64,000 nt of DNA from Hormiphora californensis (GCA_020137815.1 CM035351.1:9914896-9978895), one strand, 5' to 3'; shown: positions 32,868-45,548, counted from the first letter of the stretch. Program-made: numbers and translations. Notes: a model not told the origin generated them from the letters alone.

Positions 32868-35567
32868 TAGTTGAGTGCCATGGGAGAGTTTGTGGTGGCG
32901 GGAGAGAGTTTTGGCTGCCCCAGAGAGTTTACACTGAATGTACTGCCGTGTTTTTGTAGGACACTGTCTCGCTTCAAGTTCAAGTACTTCTTATAATTCT
33001 CCAGGTAATCCTGAAAAGAGGGATGGTTGTTAGGGGAAGGGAGGTGGTTGTTAGGGGAAGAGGGGTGGTTGCTAGGGGAAGGGAGGTGGTTGTTAGGGGA
33101 AGAGGGTTGGTTGTTAGGGGAAGGGAGGTGGTTGTTAGGGGAAGAGGGATGGTTGTTAGGGGAAGGGAGGTGGTTGCTAGGGGAAGAGAGATGGTTGTTA
33201 GGGGAAGGGAGATGGTTGCTAGGTGAAGGGAGTTGGTTGTTAGGGGAATAGAGATGGTTGTTAGGGGAAGAGGGGTGGTTGCTAGGGGAAGGGAGGTGGT
33301 TGTTAGGGGAAGAGAAAGGTTTGTTAGGGGAAGAGGGGTGGTTGCTAGGGGAAGGGAGATGGTTGTTAGGTGAAGGGAGTTGGTTGTTAGGGGAATAGAG
33401 ATGGTTGTTAGGGGAAGAGAGATGGTTGTTAGGGGAAGGGAGGTGGTTGTTAGGTGAAGGGAGTTGGTTGTTAGGGGGATTTTTTCAATTTGAATGTCGA
33501 GTTTTTACCTCTTCTCCATCGATATCCAGTTGGATTGCTTTCAATCGTTCCGCTCTTTCGGCCATCATCTTTGCCTTAACAGTTTCAACTTCATCCTTCG
33601 ATTCACCTAAATTAATTGATTAATTAGTCAACTATAATCAATTGACTAGTGGCTTGATTATTAAATTAATTAATTAATTTTATTGAGTAAATTTGATTCT
33701 AATTCCCATTTCAACAATTAGTACCTGTCGCATCTTCTGCCAGAATTGTCAGATTATTAGCCCTTTCCTCCAAAAGTGTAATTTGGGCCCTCAGAGATCC
33801 AATTTCCGTGTGGGAAAGACTCAGTTTACCTGGAGATAACAATGGATGCAGTTTCAGAATTTTGAAACATGTGTAATCTTACAGCGCTGTTTGTACTGGG
33901 AAAACGGTTTCAAAAACGGTACGTACACCGAAAATTTGACCTTAAAAAAGGGCCGATTCGTCTTGAAAAGCCTATTCAGAAAAGCTCAATATACATGGGC
34001 TTAAGGGTACACCTGGCGTTTTTCATCATCGAGTGCCCAACCAAATGACTTCACCAGGGTTTAGGCCATACAAAATGGACCTCAAATATGCAATTTTAGC
34101 CCTAAAGTCGAATTCATATTTTTGCTACAGCCTATTTTCAAAGTGGCGTTTTTTCAATTTTTGTTGAAATTTTTAACCTCAGGACCACTTTTTTTGAGAT
34201 AGAAACATTAAATTCTTGGAATTTGAAGAGAATATAAAGGTGAATAAGCCCAAAGAAGAATTTTTGAAATGGAGCTTATTTCTGGCCATGAGAACGGTTT
34301 ACTTTTTTGCTTCTTTGACACGCTGGCTGAGAATGTTCCCATGCTTCATTAGAGATGAAAATCTGGAAATAGTTGCTCAAAACGATTATCTATGTGGCCC
34401 GAAAATTTTGGAACTTTCCCGCCAAAGATGTGGTGTACAGAGCTTGTTTTGTGAAACCCGTCTTTTTGAAAAAGAGGGAAATTCCCTGTATCTCAAAAAC
34501 GGATGATCGTAGAGACCTGGGACCAAGCTTAATCGATTCAGAAGGTCCGATTTTGGGGGGGTCTTCTGAGAGACATTTTGCTCCTACTCCAACCGTTTTT
34601 GCTGTAATTGCAAAAAACCAATTCTATGAAAAGGGGAAACAACTCTATTCCAGTAGCCTGCTTCGGGCTGATTTCCCCCTTACTTGCTGATACCTTTTTC
34701 GCAATTACAGCAAAAACGGTTGGAGTAGGAGCAAAATGTCTCTCAGAAGACCCCCCCAAAATCGGACCTTCTGAATCGATTAAGCTTAGTCCCAGGTCTC
34801 TACGATCATCCGTTTTTGAGATACAGGGAATTTCCCTCTTTTTCAAAAAGACGGGTTTCACAAAACAAGCTCTGTACACCACATCTTTGGCGGGAAAGTT
34901 CCAAAATTTTTGGGCCACATAGATAATCGTTTTGAGCAACTATTTCCAGATTTTCATCTCTAATGAAGCATGGGAACATTCTCAGCCAGCGTGTCAAAGA
35001 AGCAAAAAAGTAAACCGTTCTCATGGCCAGAAATAAGCTCCATTTCAAAAATCCTTCTTTGGGCTTATTCACCTTTATATTCTCTTCAAATTCCAAGAAT
35101 TTAATGTTTCTATCTCAAAAAAAGTGGTCCTGAGGTTAAAAATTTCAACAAAAATTGAAAAAACTCCACTTTGAAAATAGGCTGTAGCAAAAATATGAAT
35201 TCGACTTTAGGGCTAAAATTGCATATTTGAGGTCCATTTTGTATGGCCTAAACCCTGGTGAAGTCATTTGGTTGGGCACTCGATGATGAAAAACGCCAGG
35301 TGTACCCTTAAAACTTGAAGGATCAGATTGTTTATCTTCCGATCCTAATTAGGTAATTACAATTAGTTAATTAGTTAATTAGTTAATTACCTTCCAGATC
35401 AGCACATTCAATTTCCTTGATTTGAAGCCTCTCCTCGGCCAGTTGACTCCTCGCACTACACTCCCCAGCCAACACCGCCATCTTTTCGAGCTCCTCCTCC
35501 AGGATGGATATCTCCGCTTCCTGGCCGGTTAACATTTTCCGTAGTTTAGTATGGTCGCCAACTCGGT
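32867..35567 (-). CDS. 3' part of a spliced coiled-coil protein gene
   Basis: Four minus-strand exons join without a phase clash: 35,567-35,391 (phase 1-1), 33,829-33,725 (1-1), 33,606-33,509 (1-0) and 33,010-32,867 (0 to stop TAG). Every junction has AG/GT. The product is heptad-rich: LTGQEAEISILEEELEKMAV, SQLAEERLQIKEIECADLEG, IGSLRAQITLLEERANNLTI and VKAKMMAERAERLKAIQLDI, i.e. a long alpha-helical coiled coil. The C-terminus is DYLENYKKYLNLKRDSVLQK followed by a short Ser/Pro/Thr tail ending SPMALN. About 168 codons are visible; upstream exons would lie in the unreliable zone after 35,740. Cytoskeletal or ciliary coiled-coil proteins look like this, but no family can be named. Its introns contain the 21-bp minisatellite and a TTAA foldback. 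Confidence 0.8.
33022..33477. repeat. 21-bp minisatellite within an intron of the coiled-coil gene
   Basis: About 21-22 units of GGTGGTTGTTAGGGGAAGGG(A), alternating GAAGGGA and GAAGAGG variants. Because 21 is divisible by 3 all plus frames stay open (VVRGRE or LGEGRW repeats). The array lies entirely inside the minus-strand intron 33,508-33,011, so these frames are not genes. Confidence 0.92.
34005..35307. mobile_element. TTAA-flanked foldback element (piggyBac-like target preference)
   Basis: GGGTACACCTGGCGTTTTTC at the left and its exact inverse at the right; TTAA at 34,001-34,004 and 35,308-35,311. The arms are ~600 bp and nearly identical, around a loop at ~34,610-34,690. TTAA duplication is the hallmark of piggyBac-type transposition. 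Open frames of ~96-133 codons are the same sequence on both arms and are not supported as genes. It sits in the intron between coiled-coil exons 35,391 and 33,829. Confidence 0.82.
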
Positions 35568-37375
35568 CTAGGGAGAGATAGGAGAAGGTTTAAACTAAAG
35601 TTCGGAAATAGTTAGGAGGATATTGGACGAAGGAAGTTTGGACTAATTAGTTACTAATTAGTTACTGATTAGTTACTAATTAGTTGCTAATTAGTTACTG
35701 ATTAGTGCTGATTACCCTGGTCAATGTTAATTCGTTTGTTCCTATTCCTTAGGGGGCCGGTGGGGAGGGGGATGATTAAAACTAAAAATTGTAGTTACGC
35801 ATTAATCGCGAGGTTATCGTTACGGGCAATGGCTTTATTTTTATTTGTCCAAAAAAACAAAGGGGGGAGATCAGGGTCTTTTTTACTATTTTTTAAAGCT
35901 GGTCCATAAAAACTATAATCTAATTGCCCAAAATGACGGGGAAAATTCTGGGACAAACCCCTATCCGGGGGGGGGGACTATCGTCGGTGTGGACGGACCG
36001 TGATGCCGTTTTTCAATTTTGTGGGGAACGGGAAAAAACGTGATTCCGTTCGTGTTGGGGACACTGCTTGCGGGAAACTTTTTGAGGCTTTGAGGCGGTC
36101 CACAATTCACCATATTAAATAATTTACAGTTTAAAAAGGAAGAAGGGGGAAGTTAGGGGGGGACAGACAGGGACGAAGGGCGGGGAAAAGCCGGCTTTTT
36201 TTATTTTGTTTACTAAAATCCCAATCCCCACATCAAAAACGAAAAAAAAGAAAAAAAAAAACCACCAGTTTGAATGCACACTTTCACGTTTTTTTATTAA
36301 AAGGAAAATGAGGGGGGGGGACCCCACCCCAATTGTCTCAGGAAAATTATCACAGGGGGGGAAAAAAAAAAACAGAGGGAAGGGAAAACTTAGCGTTTCA
36401 GGAGGTAATTTCCAACCAGTCGGGTTAAATCCAAACCAAAACAATGTGCAGGGGTCAAACTTTGACTCCGTTTTGGAGGTTTAGAACCCGCCAGGGCTTT
36501 TTTTTTACAAAAAAAAAAACTCCGGGCTTTCGGCATTTTAATACAAAAATTAGGATTAAAAAAAACCTTGAGGAAAAAAAATTTTCACTTTTCATGTCTG
36601 CTTGGTTTTCGTTTTCCCACTGATGGATGCAGGGAGGGTCAAAACAGGAATCTGTTTTCTTGTCTTTCGTTTACTTGGGGAAAAAATAAGCGGTTCCCCA
36701 AAATTGGTCGATTTTCAAGCTTGCCACCCAAAAAAAATAACGGGGGGGGAAAAAAAAAAAACAGTCGTGGCCTGGAAAAAAAAAAAAAAAAACCTCCTTT
36801 CATTTTTCCGGCACCCCGATCAAAAAAATTTGGACCCTTCAAAAAAGTTTATCGAAAAAAAAAAGATTCTGTTTTAAATTAATATTTAGGGAGATCTACA
36901 AAAACATTGAGGCTCATTGTTTGAAAATAGATTACCAAAAAAGCAAAGGAGTGGGACCAGTAACCTAAAAAAAAAAAAATTAGGGGGGTGGCCCCCAAAC
37001 CGAACTTTTTGTTCGTCCTTTGGCATGGGGGGCACATATATTGCACACTTCTGTACCTGAATTGTTTAACACTTTTTCCAAAGTTTACGGGGAAAAAAAA
37101 AAATGTTTTAAAAAAAACTTTTCGTACAGGGGGCTGAAAGGCGCTGGGGAAAGCGCTTCTGAAATTGTGGGAAAAAAAAACAGTTTATTAGGGGTTTGAT
37201 TTAGCCAAAAACACATTTTTTCTTTTTTGCCACTTTTTCTAAAATCTTTTCTTTCTTTGACAATTAAAAAAAAAAAAAAAACGGGGGTTTCCTCTCTATT
37301 TTCCCCGATTCCCCCAAAAAAAAAAACCTTAGAAAAAAAAAAAACATTGTAAGCTGAGGGGGGGGGTGGGTCCAT

Positions 37376-37566
37376 TAGGCTCTCTCTCCTTTTCTTATCG
37401 CGCCCTTCCTATCTTCGGGGCCTTCTATCTCTCTCTAATCTCCCTCTCTCTTCTCTTCGCTCTCTCTCTCTTTCTTTTCTATCTCTTTTTCAATTCCTCT
37501 CCTATTCTCTTTTCTATTATTTACATCTCCTCTATTCTCTATTTTTCCCTCTTTCTAATCTCTTAA
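37376..37566. repeat. CT-rich microsatellite
   Basis: Degenerate (TCTC)n inside the unreliable zone. Confidence 0.7.
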
Positions 37567-38026
37567 TTGGATGTTGGATTAAGGGGGTTTTCTTGCTTTC
37601 TCCCTGTTTTCCAAAAATTTTTTCTTTCTCCATTGGAGCTTTAGGCCTCTGTTATTAAGTTACTGATCGTGCCTTTGATTTCTATGGCTGAAAAGCTGTT
37701 CAGTCCACGTGAAAAAGGAAACATGCGGGCTGTTCTCTAGGCACGCCAGGGCTGTGAAAAAAACGCTTAAAAAGGCGGAGGGTTTTTTTCTCTAAAAAAA
37801 AAAAAAAAACAAACGCCCCTGTTTATGGCAGAAAAAAACAAACAAGGCTAACTCTAAGCTCCCCCGGTCTGGAATGAGCTTTGTAGCTGGAGGTTTCCCC
37901 CTTCCCCATTCTTATTTAAAAACACGAAAGTATAGCGCTCAAATAAAAAAATTAATTTTCTCAAAATTAATTAAAATAAATTTCTTTGGTGTAACTGCTT
38001 CAATCTATTAGTGGGGAAACCGGCGA

Positions 38027-38250
38027 TTAAGGGTTTCCTTGATAAATCGGGTTTTACCGGAAAAAAAACACAAATTACACAGGGGAGGAAAAAAAATTTC
38101 CCCTTTTTGGACAAAAGGAAAAATTTAAAAAACGGTATTGTCACCCGATATATTGACCGGGGCCAAGGAACCTCGATTTAACCGGGGCGAAAAAACAAAC
38201 CTTTACCCGAGGTTATCCCCGGGTAAAAAAATCGGGGTTCGGGTTTCGGA
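38027..38250. mobile_element. Corrupted pogo-like MITE
   Basis: TAAATCGGGTTTTACCGG, ACCTCGATTTAACCGGGGC and AAAATCGGGGTTCGG modules are in the usual order but with extra bases. Confidence 0.5.
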
Positions 38251-39785
38251 ACTGTTATTGCAAAAGAGTCTTCATTTCTCGCAAAAAAAAAAAAAAAAAT
38301 ATTTTTTAGCCCCAAATAAATTAATTAATTTATTGGAAAAAAAACAGAGTATAAGGGAATATTGTTATTAAATATTGCCACTGAAAAAAAAAAACAAAAA
38401 CTTGCTGTTTTAATAGGAACATCAAACCCACTTAACTTTCATTCAAAACACCACAAATTTTTACACCAACCACACAATCCCACCAAAGGCCTGTTACAAA
38501 CAGGTTATTGAATCCCAACCGGCTTTGTTATTCATTTAAAGCCCGCTGGGGGGCAAAGCGCAGGGCGGCCCACTTCTTCCCTGTCCCCCCAACACCCCAT
38601 ACAATTTTCCCCCAAAAAAATTAATCCCTCTAAACAAGCATATTTTTTCCTTCCAGTAAAAAAAAAAAGGAAAAAAAATAGAAAATGCGCGGAAAAAAAA
38701 AAAAAAATTTTTTTGGAAAAAAAATTTTTGAAAAAAAATTTTGGAAAACAAAAAAAAATTCTGAACAAAAAAGCCGCTTTACTTTATATTATTGTCTGGA
38801 AAATCGGTGATTTCCAAAACTAAGTTTTTAAGGGGGGGGGCAACAACTTCTTTTTTTCATGTTTTCCTTTAACGAAAAAACTTTGGGCACCGGCTTGTAG
38901 TTCGGGTTGGGCCTTGGGGACACCTTTAAGAAAGGCCACACGTTTCAAAAAAAAATTCATACAAATCCGGAGTTTTTTTACGGTTGTTTTTTTACCCGTT
39001 TAAACAGAAAGGGTTCGTAAATTGTTAGGACAAAAAAAATTTTGGCCCGTTTTTTAGCGTTGGGACTAAAACGACCTTTGATTTGTACGAACCTTTTTTG
39101 GGCGGTTTTTACCAAACAATAGAGGGCCACAGTTTTAAGCTATCCACCCATGAAAATTGGGGAAAGGGGGTCGGTATTCGGGTAGGGGTCTAAGGTGGGT
39201 TTTTACCTTGTTATTTAAAAGCTTGGGACAGAAGGAAAAGAGGGGGAAAAAAAAAACGAAAACAGGTCATAAAAACAAAAAAAAAGTAGGGACTGTTTCT
39301 TTAAGTTTCTTGGCGGTTTTTTAAGGGGGGGGACCCGGTTGTTTTGCCCGGGGTCGTGTCTTTACCAAAACAATTACCGCGGGGCTTCGTAACGCGGTTG
39401 TTTGGCCTTTGAACATGTCTTGAAAAACACAAACGTTCCCAAAAAAAATTTCAAGGGCTCAAGCCAAAAAAATTCCGGGAGTTTTTACGGGTTCGGTTGC
39501 CAGTTTTCATATGGGGGGGGCAGTCTTGGGGACTTACATTAAGAATTGTAAAAGGACGATTTTCAAAAAAAAAAAACTTAGGAAAAAAAAGGGAGCAAAA
39601 TTTAAAACACTATTTTAAATTTCATTTTGATTTTTATTCATACATGTTTTTTTTCCCAAAACGTGGGTTAAAAAAAAAAAAAAAAACTGATGTTTGTATT
39701 TTCAAATTTTAATGGTAGGTCAATATCTATATATGGGGGGGGGGGGGAACCTGTCTTTAAATTTAAAGGGGGGGGGGGGGACGGG

Positions 39786-39816
<31 letters not shown>

Positions 39817-42800
39817 CCCTTACAACAAAAAAAGGGAAAAGGCCGATTCATAGGTTTAAAAAAATTAACCATTGAAAATCCAGATTTAATTTTTAAATTT
39901 AAAAAGGTAGCTTTTTACTTGCCGCATTTTTCCAGTTTGTAATGGTTAGGGTTTCATGAATCTTATGTTTAGTTGTTCTATGAAGTCTTAAAATAATTTA
40001 AAGGGGGGGACGGATTTGAAAACCACCGGAGGGGAAAAGAGCGACGAAAATAGCATCTAAGAAAAAAAAAACCGGATTTTTATTTTTTCAGGGGAATAAT
40101 ATCTGATTAATTTAAAACGCTTATTTCCGTGATCCATATCCGTGGGGGGGGGGGGGGGACTAATAATCAAAATTCCATTAGGGATTTAAAATCGCGGGGG
40201 AAGAAAACCAAACGCGGGGAAAAGGAAAAAAACAAATTCGCGGGAAGGAAAAAAACCATTGTAGGATAAAAAAAAAAAACTAAAACCAAACCCCGCAACA
40301 CGATTTGGTTTACTATTATATACTTTCTTTCGCGACTTAAGTTTATCGATTTTAAAAACTGTGTCGCGAATAAGGTAAAAAACTAAGTAAAAAACCAAAT
40401 TCGCGGGCTTAAGGGGCTAATTTTTCGCGGATAAAAAAAAAAAAAAACCTAAATCCGGAATTTTAGTGATTACTAAATTCGCCGATAAAACAACTAATCG
40501 CGAGAAAAAAACTTATGGGGACGGATTTGAAATAAAAAAAAAAAATGATTAAGTTAATCCCGGCGATTGGTTGTTGCGATACTCAATATTATTTATTTTC
40601 GCGGCATTTTGGAATATACGAGATGGGGAATTCTTGTGGCGATTTATATGGGGGGACCCGCGTTTTAAAATTAGCTAGTAATTACCCAAAAAATGTTACA
40701 ATTGCAGGGGGGGCATTTTTATTAATTTAGTATGTATAAACCAAAAAATTGGGGGGCCTGATTACTAAGATTCCCAAAAAAAAACCCAAAAAAAAAACAA
40801 GGGTTGGGTGGGATAAAAAAGGGTCGGGCCGCAGGAAAAATAAAAAAAAAAACGTGCGGAAACGTTTAATTTTACATGGAAGTTTCGGGGGGCCTGGGGG
40901 GAGTTTTTTTGCGGTTAAATTCGCCGTTCCTTTTTTTGATAGTTAAAAGGGCCGTCTTGCAAAAAAAAACCCACCAACTATTAAAGATATTTATAAAAAA
41001 CACGTATTAAAAATTATATTTAATTATCCAGGAAAATTTTTATAATTATTCGTAAAAAAACCCCCAGGGGGGACTATGAAAAAAAAAACGACCCAATTGG
41101 CAAACCAGTAAGTCTATTTGTTGGGATGGGAGTGGGGACACCATGTGGTGGATGTGGGAAAAACAATGTTCCCACATCCAAATTTTTATTTATTCCAACA
41201 TTATCACATGGTCACTGACATGTGATGTATAATGTGGATAAAAATTAATGGTTTGACATTGCAACTAGGGGGTTTTTCCTTGGGCGATTAGTTTGGGGGG
41301 AAAAAAAAGTGGGGTAATTGGGTTATTTAAATTGGTTATATAAAATTTATGATACGGCGAATTTACAAAAAAAACCAGCCACCCCAGGTACCGAAAAAAA
41401 AGTTTTTGTATTCAAAAAAACTTTTTCAGCCCCCCCCGTTTTTTTTTTTAAAATTTTGCCGGCCACGGCGATTTCACAACACAACTTTGTTTTGGTTTTG
41501 GGAATTTTTCTTAGTTAACTGTGTCTAAAAAGGGAGTGGAAAAATATAATCGGGTTTTCTGGGGAATTGGACGTCCTGCGGAAAAAAAAACCCACGTGCA
41601 AAAATACCGTTTGCTGTGTAAAAACCGTGACCGTTTCTCGTTAAAACCGTACCCGTGTACAACCTTTTTTTTACTGTGTTAACCGAACCGTAACTGGTTA
41701 AAAAACCGGTATGTACCCTCCGTTAATTAATTTTCAGGAAACTATCCCGGGATAAATAGCAGGGAAACTGGTATCCTCGGATCCCGTGGTTGGGGGCCCC
41801 AGGGATCGGGGGGGAACCCCTGAATGGAAGGGGAACTGGGAGGAAAACCACAAAAAAAATAAAAAAAAAACTGTTAAAAATAAGATTAAAAAAACTACCC
41901 AATTGGTAGAGGTTTTAGTTAGGTCTTCTTGATAGTGCCGTGGTTAATGCCGCTCCCCCCACATCCTTCCTCTTCACTTCCTTTATAACCTTCCTCGTAA
42001 GGGCTCGGTCTGCAGTCATAACATTTTCTTTGGGATGTTCCAAAAAACAAGTCCTGGTGTTTGTGTCTTGAAAACAAAAAACTAAGCGGCCAATCTCTAA
42101 AAACCCAATTATTATCTTGAACCGTGGAGGAAACGGAATGATGGATTAGTTGTTGGGGAACTGCTCCGGCCGGGGCTTGGGGCAATCTTAGAATTGTAAG
42201 ATCTGATTCTAAAGGTGACAAAAAGGAATTCCTTGATGGCGAAGGGGGGGGCATGTGTCTTCTTGGGGGGACGTGGGATTTGGGAGTTGGCTCCAATCTT
42301 CAATTACTACTACCTTACTGGGGTTTGTGATCCTTGCTGGTTGGAGATCCCCCCTGTCTTCATTAGGGTTAAAACATTGATTTTTTCTCTGTCCGTTTGA
42401 TCTCTAGGAGAGTTTTCTTTTTTGCCACCCTTAAAAAAACAAACAAAAAACCATTTTGGGGGCCCACATTGCCCACACATAACATGGCAATGTGACCCCA
42501 ACTCTTCTATATATAATGGGTTCAAATATCTTCCCCAAACCCCAACTCTTCCAACCCCAACCCTTTCTTTTTCTCTTTTCCAACTGTTTTTTTTAAAAAA
42601 ATTTGACTCGCTTCTAAAAAAAAACCATTTAAAAACAAAATCAAACCAAAAACTTTGCAGCACGGAAAGGAGGGCCGGTTCCACTAATTTATCGTGCAAG
42701 GGGATCCGGAAAAGCTCATTTGATAAACACAAAATTATTTGTTGACCCCGCAAAAAAATGTACAAGTTGGCGTGGAAGGGTTTGCTTGTCAAAGCGGGGC

Positions 42801-43095
42801 CAAATTTCCAGGGGGACGGGGCCATAAGATCCACCCCCTGATAAGCTTTAGAAGACTCGAAAAAAATTGGTTTTGGTTAAAGGGAAGGACAGTTCGGTCT
42901 TTTCTTACACCAAAAAACAAATTTTCAAAACAAGGTTTCTACTCTCCCAGGGAAGGTGTCGAAAGGTTGGTTGTTTTGTTAAAAACAAGGGGCTAGGGAC
43001 GGGGGGAAACTGGGGGGTTGGGGGAGAATGGCAGTTAACCTTCATATTAACAGTAAACGGCAAAAAATAAAACATTTATTTAATAGGAGGGGGGG

Positions 43096-44580
43096 GGGAC
43101 TAGAAAACAGGCCCAATTGGTTAGTCTTAACAAACAACCCCCCCAACCCCCGTCTCTTATAGTCTACGCCCCCCCCACACTCTTTCGTCTCTCCATTTGT
43201 TCGGGTTTTAAAAGGGGGGAACTAAAAAATAATACGGAAGGTTTTTGGGGTAGTGGAGAAGCGGGCTGGTTATTCACAAGAAAATCCCCGCTGAAAAACC
43301 AACGTAAGGGTAAAAAAATCAGGTGATAAAAAAAATATACGTAAAGGAGTTGTAGCTTGTTGTAGAGGGTAATTTCAAAAAAACGGGGGGTACCGTAGGT
43401 TTTTTAGAAAAAAAGGCCTTTTGGGCAAAAATTTCATGGGCGGGGGGACCTCAAGCAGTTAATTAGATTCCCAATTAAACACAACAGGAACAACAACACG
43501 GGTGGAAACCCACGCAAACAAAAACCAAAACGGAAAAAACCAAAAAAAAAAACATGCACCGTGCCAGTATTCCCCAAAAACAAAAACCTCCCAATACCCC
43601 TTTTCCCCCAGGCCAACCTCTTGGGCCAACCCCTCTATTTTTGGCACGGGAATACTAATCCTCATCCTCTCCCCCACGCCACGGGCTTTGCAATTATTGT
43701 TTTAATTAAGGAAACTAGAAAGGCCGTTGAAAAAAGGTAGAGGCACCCGTTGGGGACCCAAAAACACCAAAAAACTCTCCTTCCACCAGGGGAGGCAACC
43801 CTCTCACCCACGGGTGCAAACCCAAAAACCCGCCACGTTTGGGGGGCAAAAAAAACCTCCAATTAAACCCCTTCCCCAGGGGAAGCCACTCTTGGGCAAA
43901 AACCCCCCTCTATTTTGGCAGTTTGCAAAGTGTGGGGGATAGGGGGGGGGACATCATTCACCGGCCACGCATTTGTACTTTATTATATTTAGAAACTGGG
44001 AAAAGGGGCCCATGTTTAAAAGTTCCTAAAAAAAAAAAAAAAAACAGCCCCCCCCTGCCCCCCCCCCCCCCGGTCTCTTATGTCTTCTCTCCCCTCTCCA
44101 CCTCTTCGTTCTCTCCTGGTCGGGGGTTAAAAGGAATAGTACGGGAGGGGTGGTTTTAAGTTGGTAGGAGGCCCGCTATTAAAAACAATTTTTCAAAAGG
44201 TTAATCCGCTTTGAATTTAAAAAACAGTAAAGAATTCATTGGGGGCCCCGATTTTAAAAGATCCGTTTTAGGGAATTTGTAGCGGTGTTTAGGGGGGAGG
44301 GAATCAAAAACGGGGGTACGTAGGGTAGAAAAAGGGCTTTGGCAATCATTTTGGGGGCAGGCCCCCAGGCAGAGGATTCCCAAAAAAAAATGTTGGAAAC
44401 AACCACAGGAAACAACCACAGGGAAAAAAAAAACAAACGCAAAAACAAAACAACCAAAAAAAAAAAAAAATTGGGCACGTTGCAGTAGTTATTCTCCCTT
44501 CCCTTAAACCCCTCCCAAAGAGTAATTCTTGTAATAGGGGAATTTTCTAAGGGAATGAAAACAGTTTTTGGGGGGGGCTA
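43096..44580. repeat. Corrupted copies of the 440-bp tandem unit (20,010-21,337)
   Basis: ACTAGAAA..GCCCA..TTG starts recur near 43,098, 43,708 and 43,990. Blocks such as AATCAGGTGATAAA, TGTAGCTTGT and GGCTTTGGCAATCAT are present with inserted A/G/C bases. Confidence 0.7.
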
Positions 44581-45067
44581 TAGCAGGTTGGAATCACGTT
44601 ATAATTAATTGTAACACAAATTTAAGCAGGAGAGTAAAAAAAACCCCCTTTAAAACTTCTCACTTTAAAAAAAAAGCAAACATATTGCTTAACAACATCC
44701 CCCTATTTTTTTTAAGCGATATGTGAGTGTTGAAATGATTTTTACGTTCTTCATCCTTCTTCACAGCTTGCATTGGTGTGAACCAGTGTTCTTACTTGCA
44801 GGTTTGTTCAAAAATAAATAAGAAGTATTTGAATTGCTTTATAGGCTATTAGTTCATAAACGTTGTTCGTTTTTTAGCAACACCAGGGGGCTCGTTCCAA
44901 TAAAAAACACTAATAAAAACTGTGCGTTTTATTAACCCTTCAGGGGGACTGGGGGAGCTGTAGAGCCGGGGTGTTTTTGAAGGATTTACCCTGGAACCTG
45001 GAGGGAACAAAAACACCTTCCAGAAAAAGACTACACAGGGGATTTAGTGGAGTGTGAGGGTGATCAG

Positions 45068-45388
45068 GTGTGAACAGTACGACAAGGGACAAAGCTATTA
45101 TCAGTGGTGTGGGTGTGAGGTTCTCCTCCACAATGCAGTATTTGATAGGCTGGTGCACCAGCAGCTACACAGACCTGCCAGTGCAACCCCCGGTAAAGGT
45201 GGATATGATCTGGACGATCACCAAAACAGAGACCGCCATCATCATCACATGCAACAATGTGGAGGTGGTGAACTACCTGTTCGCAGATAGTTCACGTAGC
45301 ACCTGTGTTACAAATTGGGGTGGTGATGTTGTGGAGGAGATACAGTTTAGCAGTACTTATGACACAGTATCTGACTTCTACAGAGCAG
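45068..45388 (+). CDS. Extracellular-type domain exon, 107 codons, phase 1-1
   Basis: A GATCAG acceptor precedes 45,068 and GCAG|GTAAAT follows 45,388; the exon is 321 bp and symmetric. Residues include ISGVGVRFSSTMQYLIGWCT, VKVDMIWTITKTETAIIITC and SSRSTCVTNWGGDVVEEIQF, ending YDTVSDFYRAG. Beta-rich composition with three spaced Cys, and a location among CCP exons of the same phase, suggest a secreted or surface domain. I recall similar Trp/Cys-bearing modules ending in DFYR beside CCP domains in invertebrate proteins but cannot name a Pfam family. The sequence is clean, just beyond the unreliable zone. Confidence 0.65.
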
Positions 45389-45548
45389 GTAAATGTAATA
45401 CCACGTATAATAGTACTGTACAGAATGGGGGCTTAGTGTAACATCATGCAAGCTGATTCAACTATACAATGAACTACTGCTTGTACCCATCCATAGTATA
45501 TCATCTGCAAATATCAATGAAATTTCACCAGTTAATATTTCCCTTCAT

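Larger units (their letters stand above)
35740..44930. other. Unreliable consensus: homopolymer-inflated, unpolished sequence
   Basis: Runs of A, G, C or T of 6-24 bases occur every few dozen bases (for example 36,240-36,260, 38,280-38,300, 39,770-39,815, 40,143-40,159), unlike the flanks. Recognisable repeats inside are corrupted by inserted homopolymer bases: a pogo-like MITE at ~38,030-38,250 and the 440-bp array at 43,096-44,580 read as stretched versions of the clean copies. Frames here are artefactual and no gene is called. Exons of the coiled-coil gene or the CCP gene may be hidden here. Confidence 0.8.

Noticed and set aside
33023-33251. Open frames made of VVRGRE or LGEGRW repeats
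   Set aside because: Direct consequence of a 21-bp minisatellite (divisible by 3) inside an intron of the opposite-strand gene.
34216-35096. Frames of 96-133 codons mirrored around 34,650
   Set aside because: Palindrome arms of the TTAA element; the same sequence is read twice and no transposase motif is present.
35740-44930. Numerous 60-170-codon frames, several Phe/Lys/Gly-rich
   Set aside because: Generated by homopolymer inflation; none retains a recognisable domain or credible splice sites.
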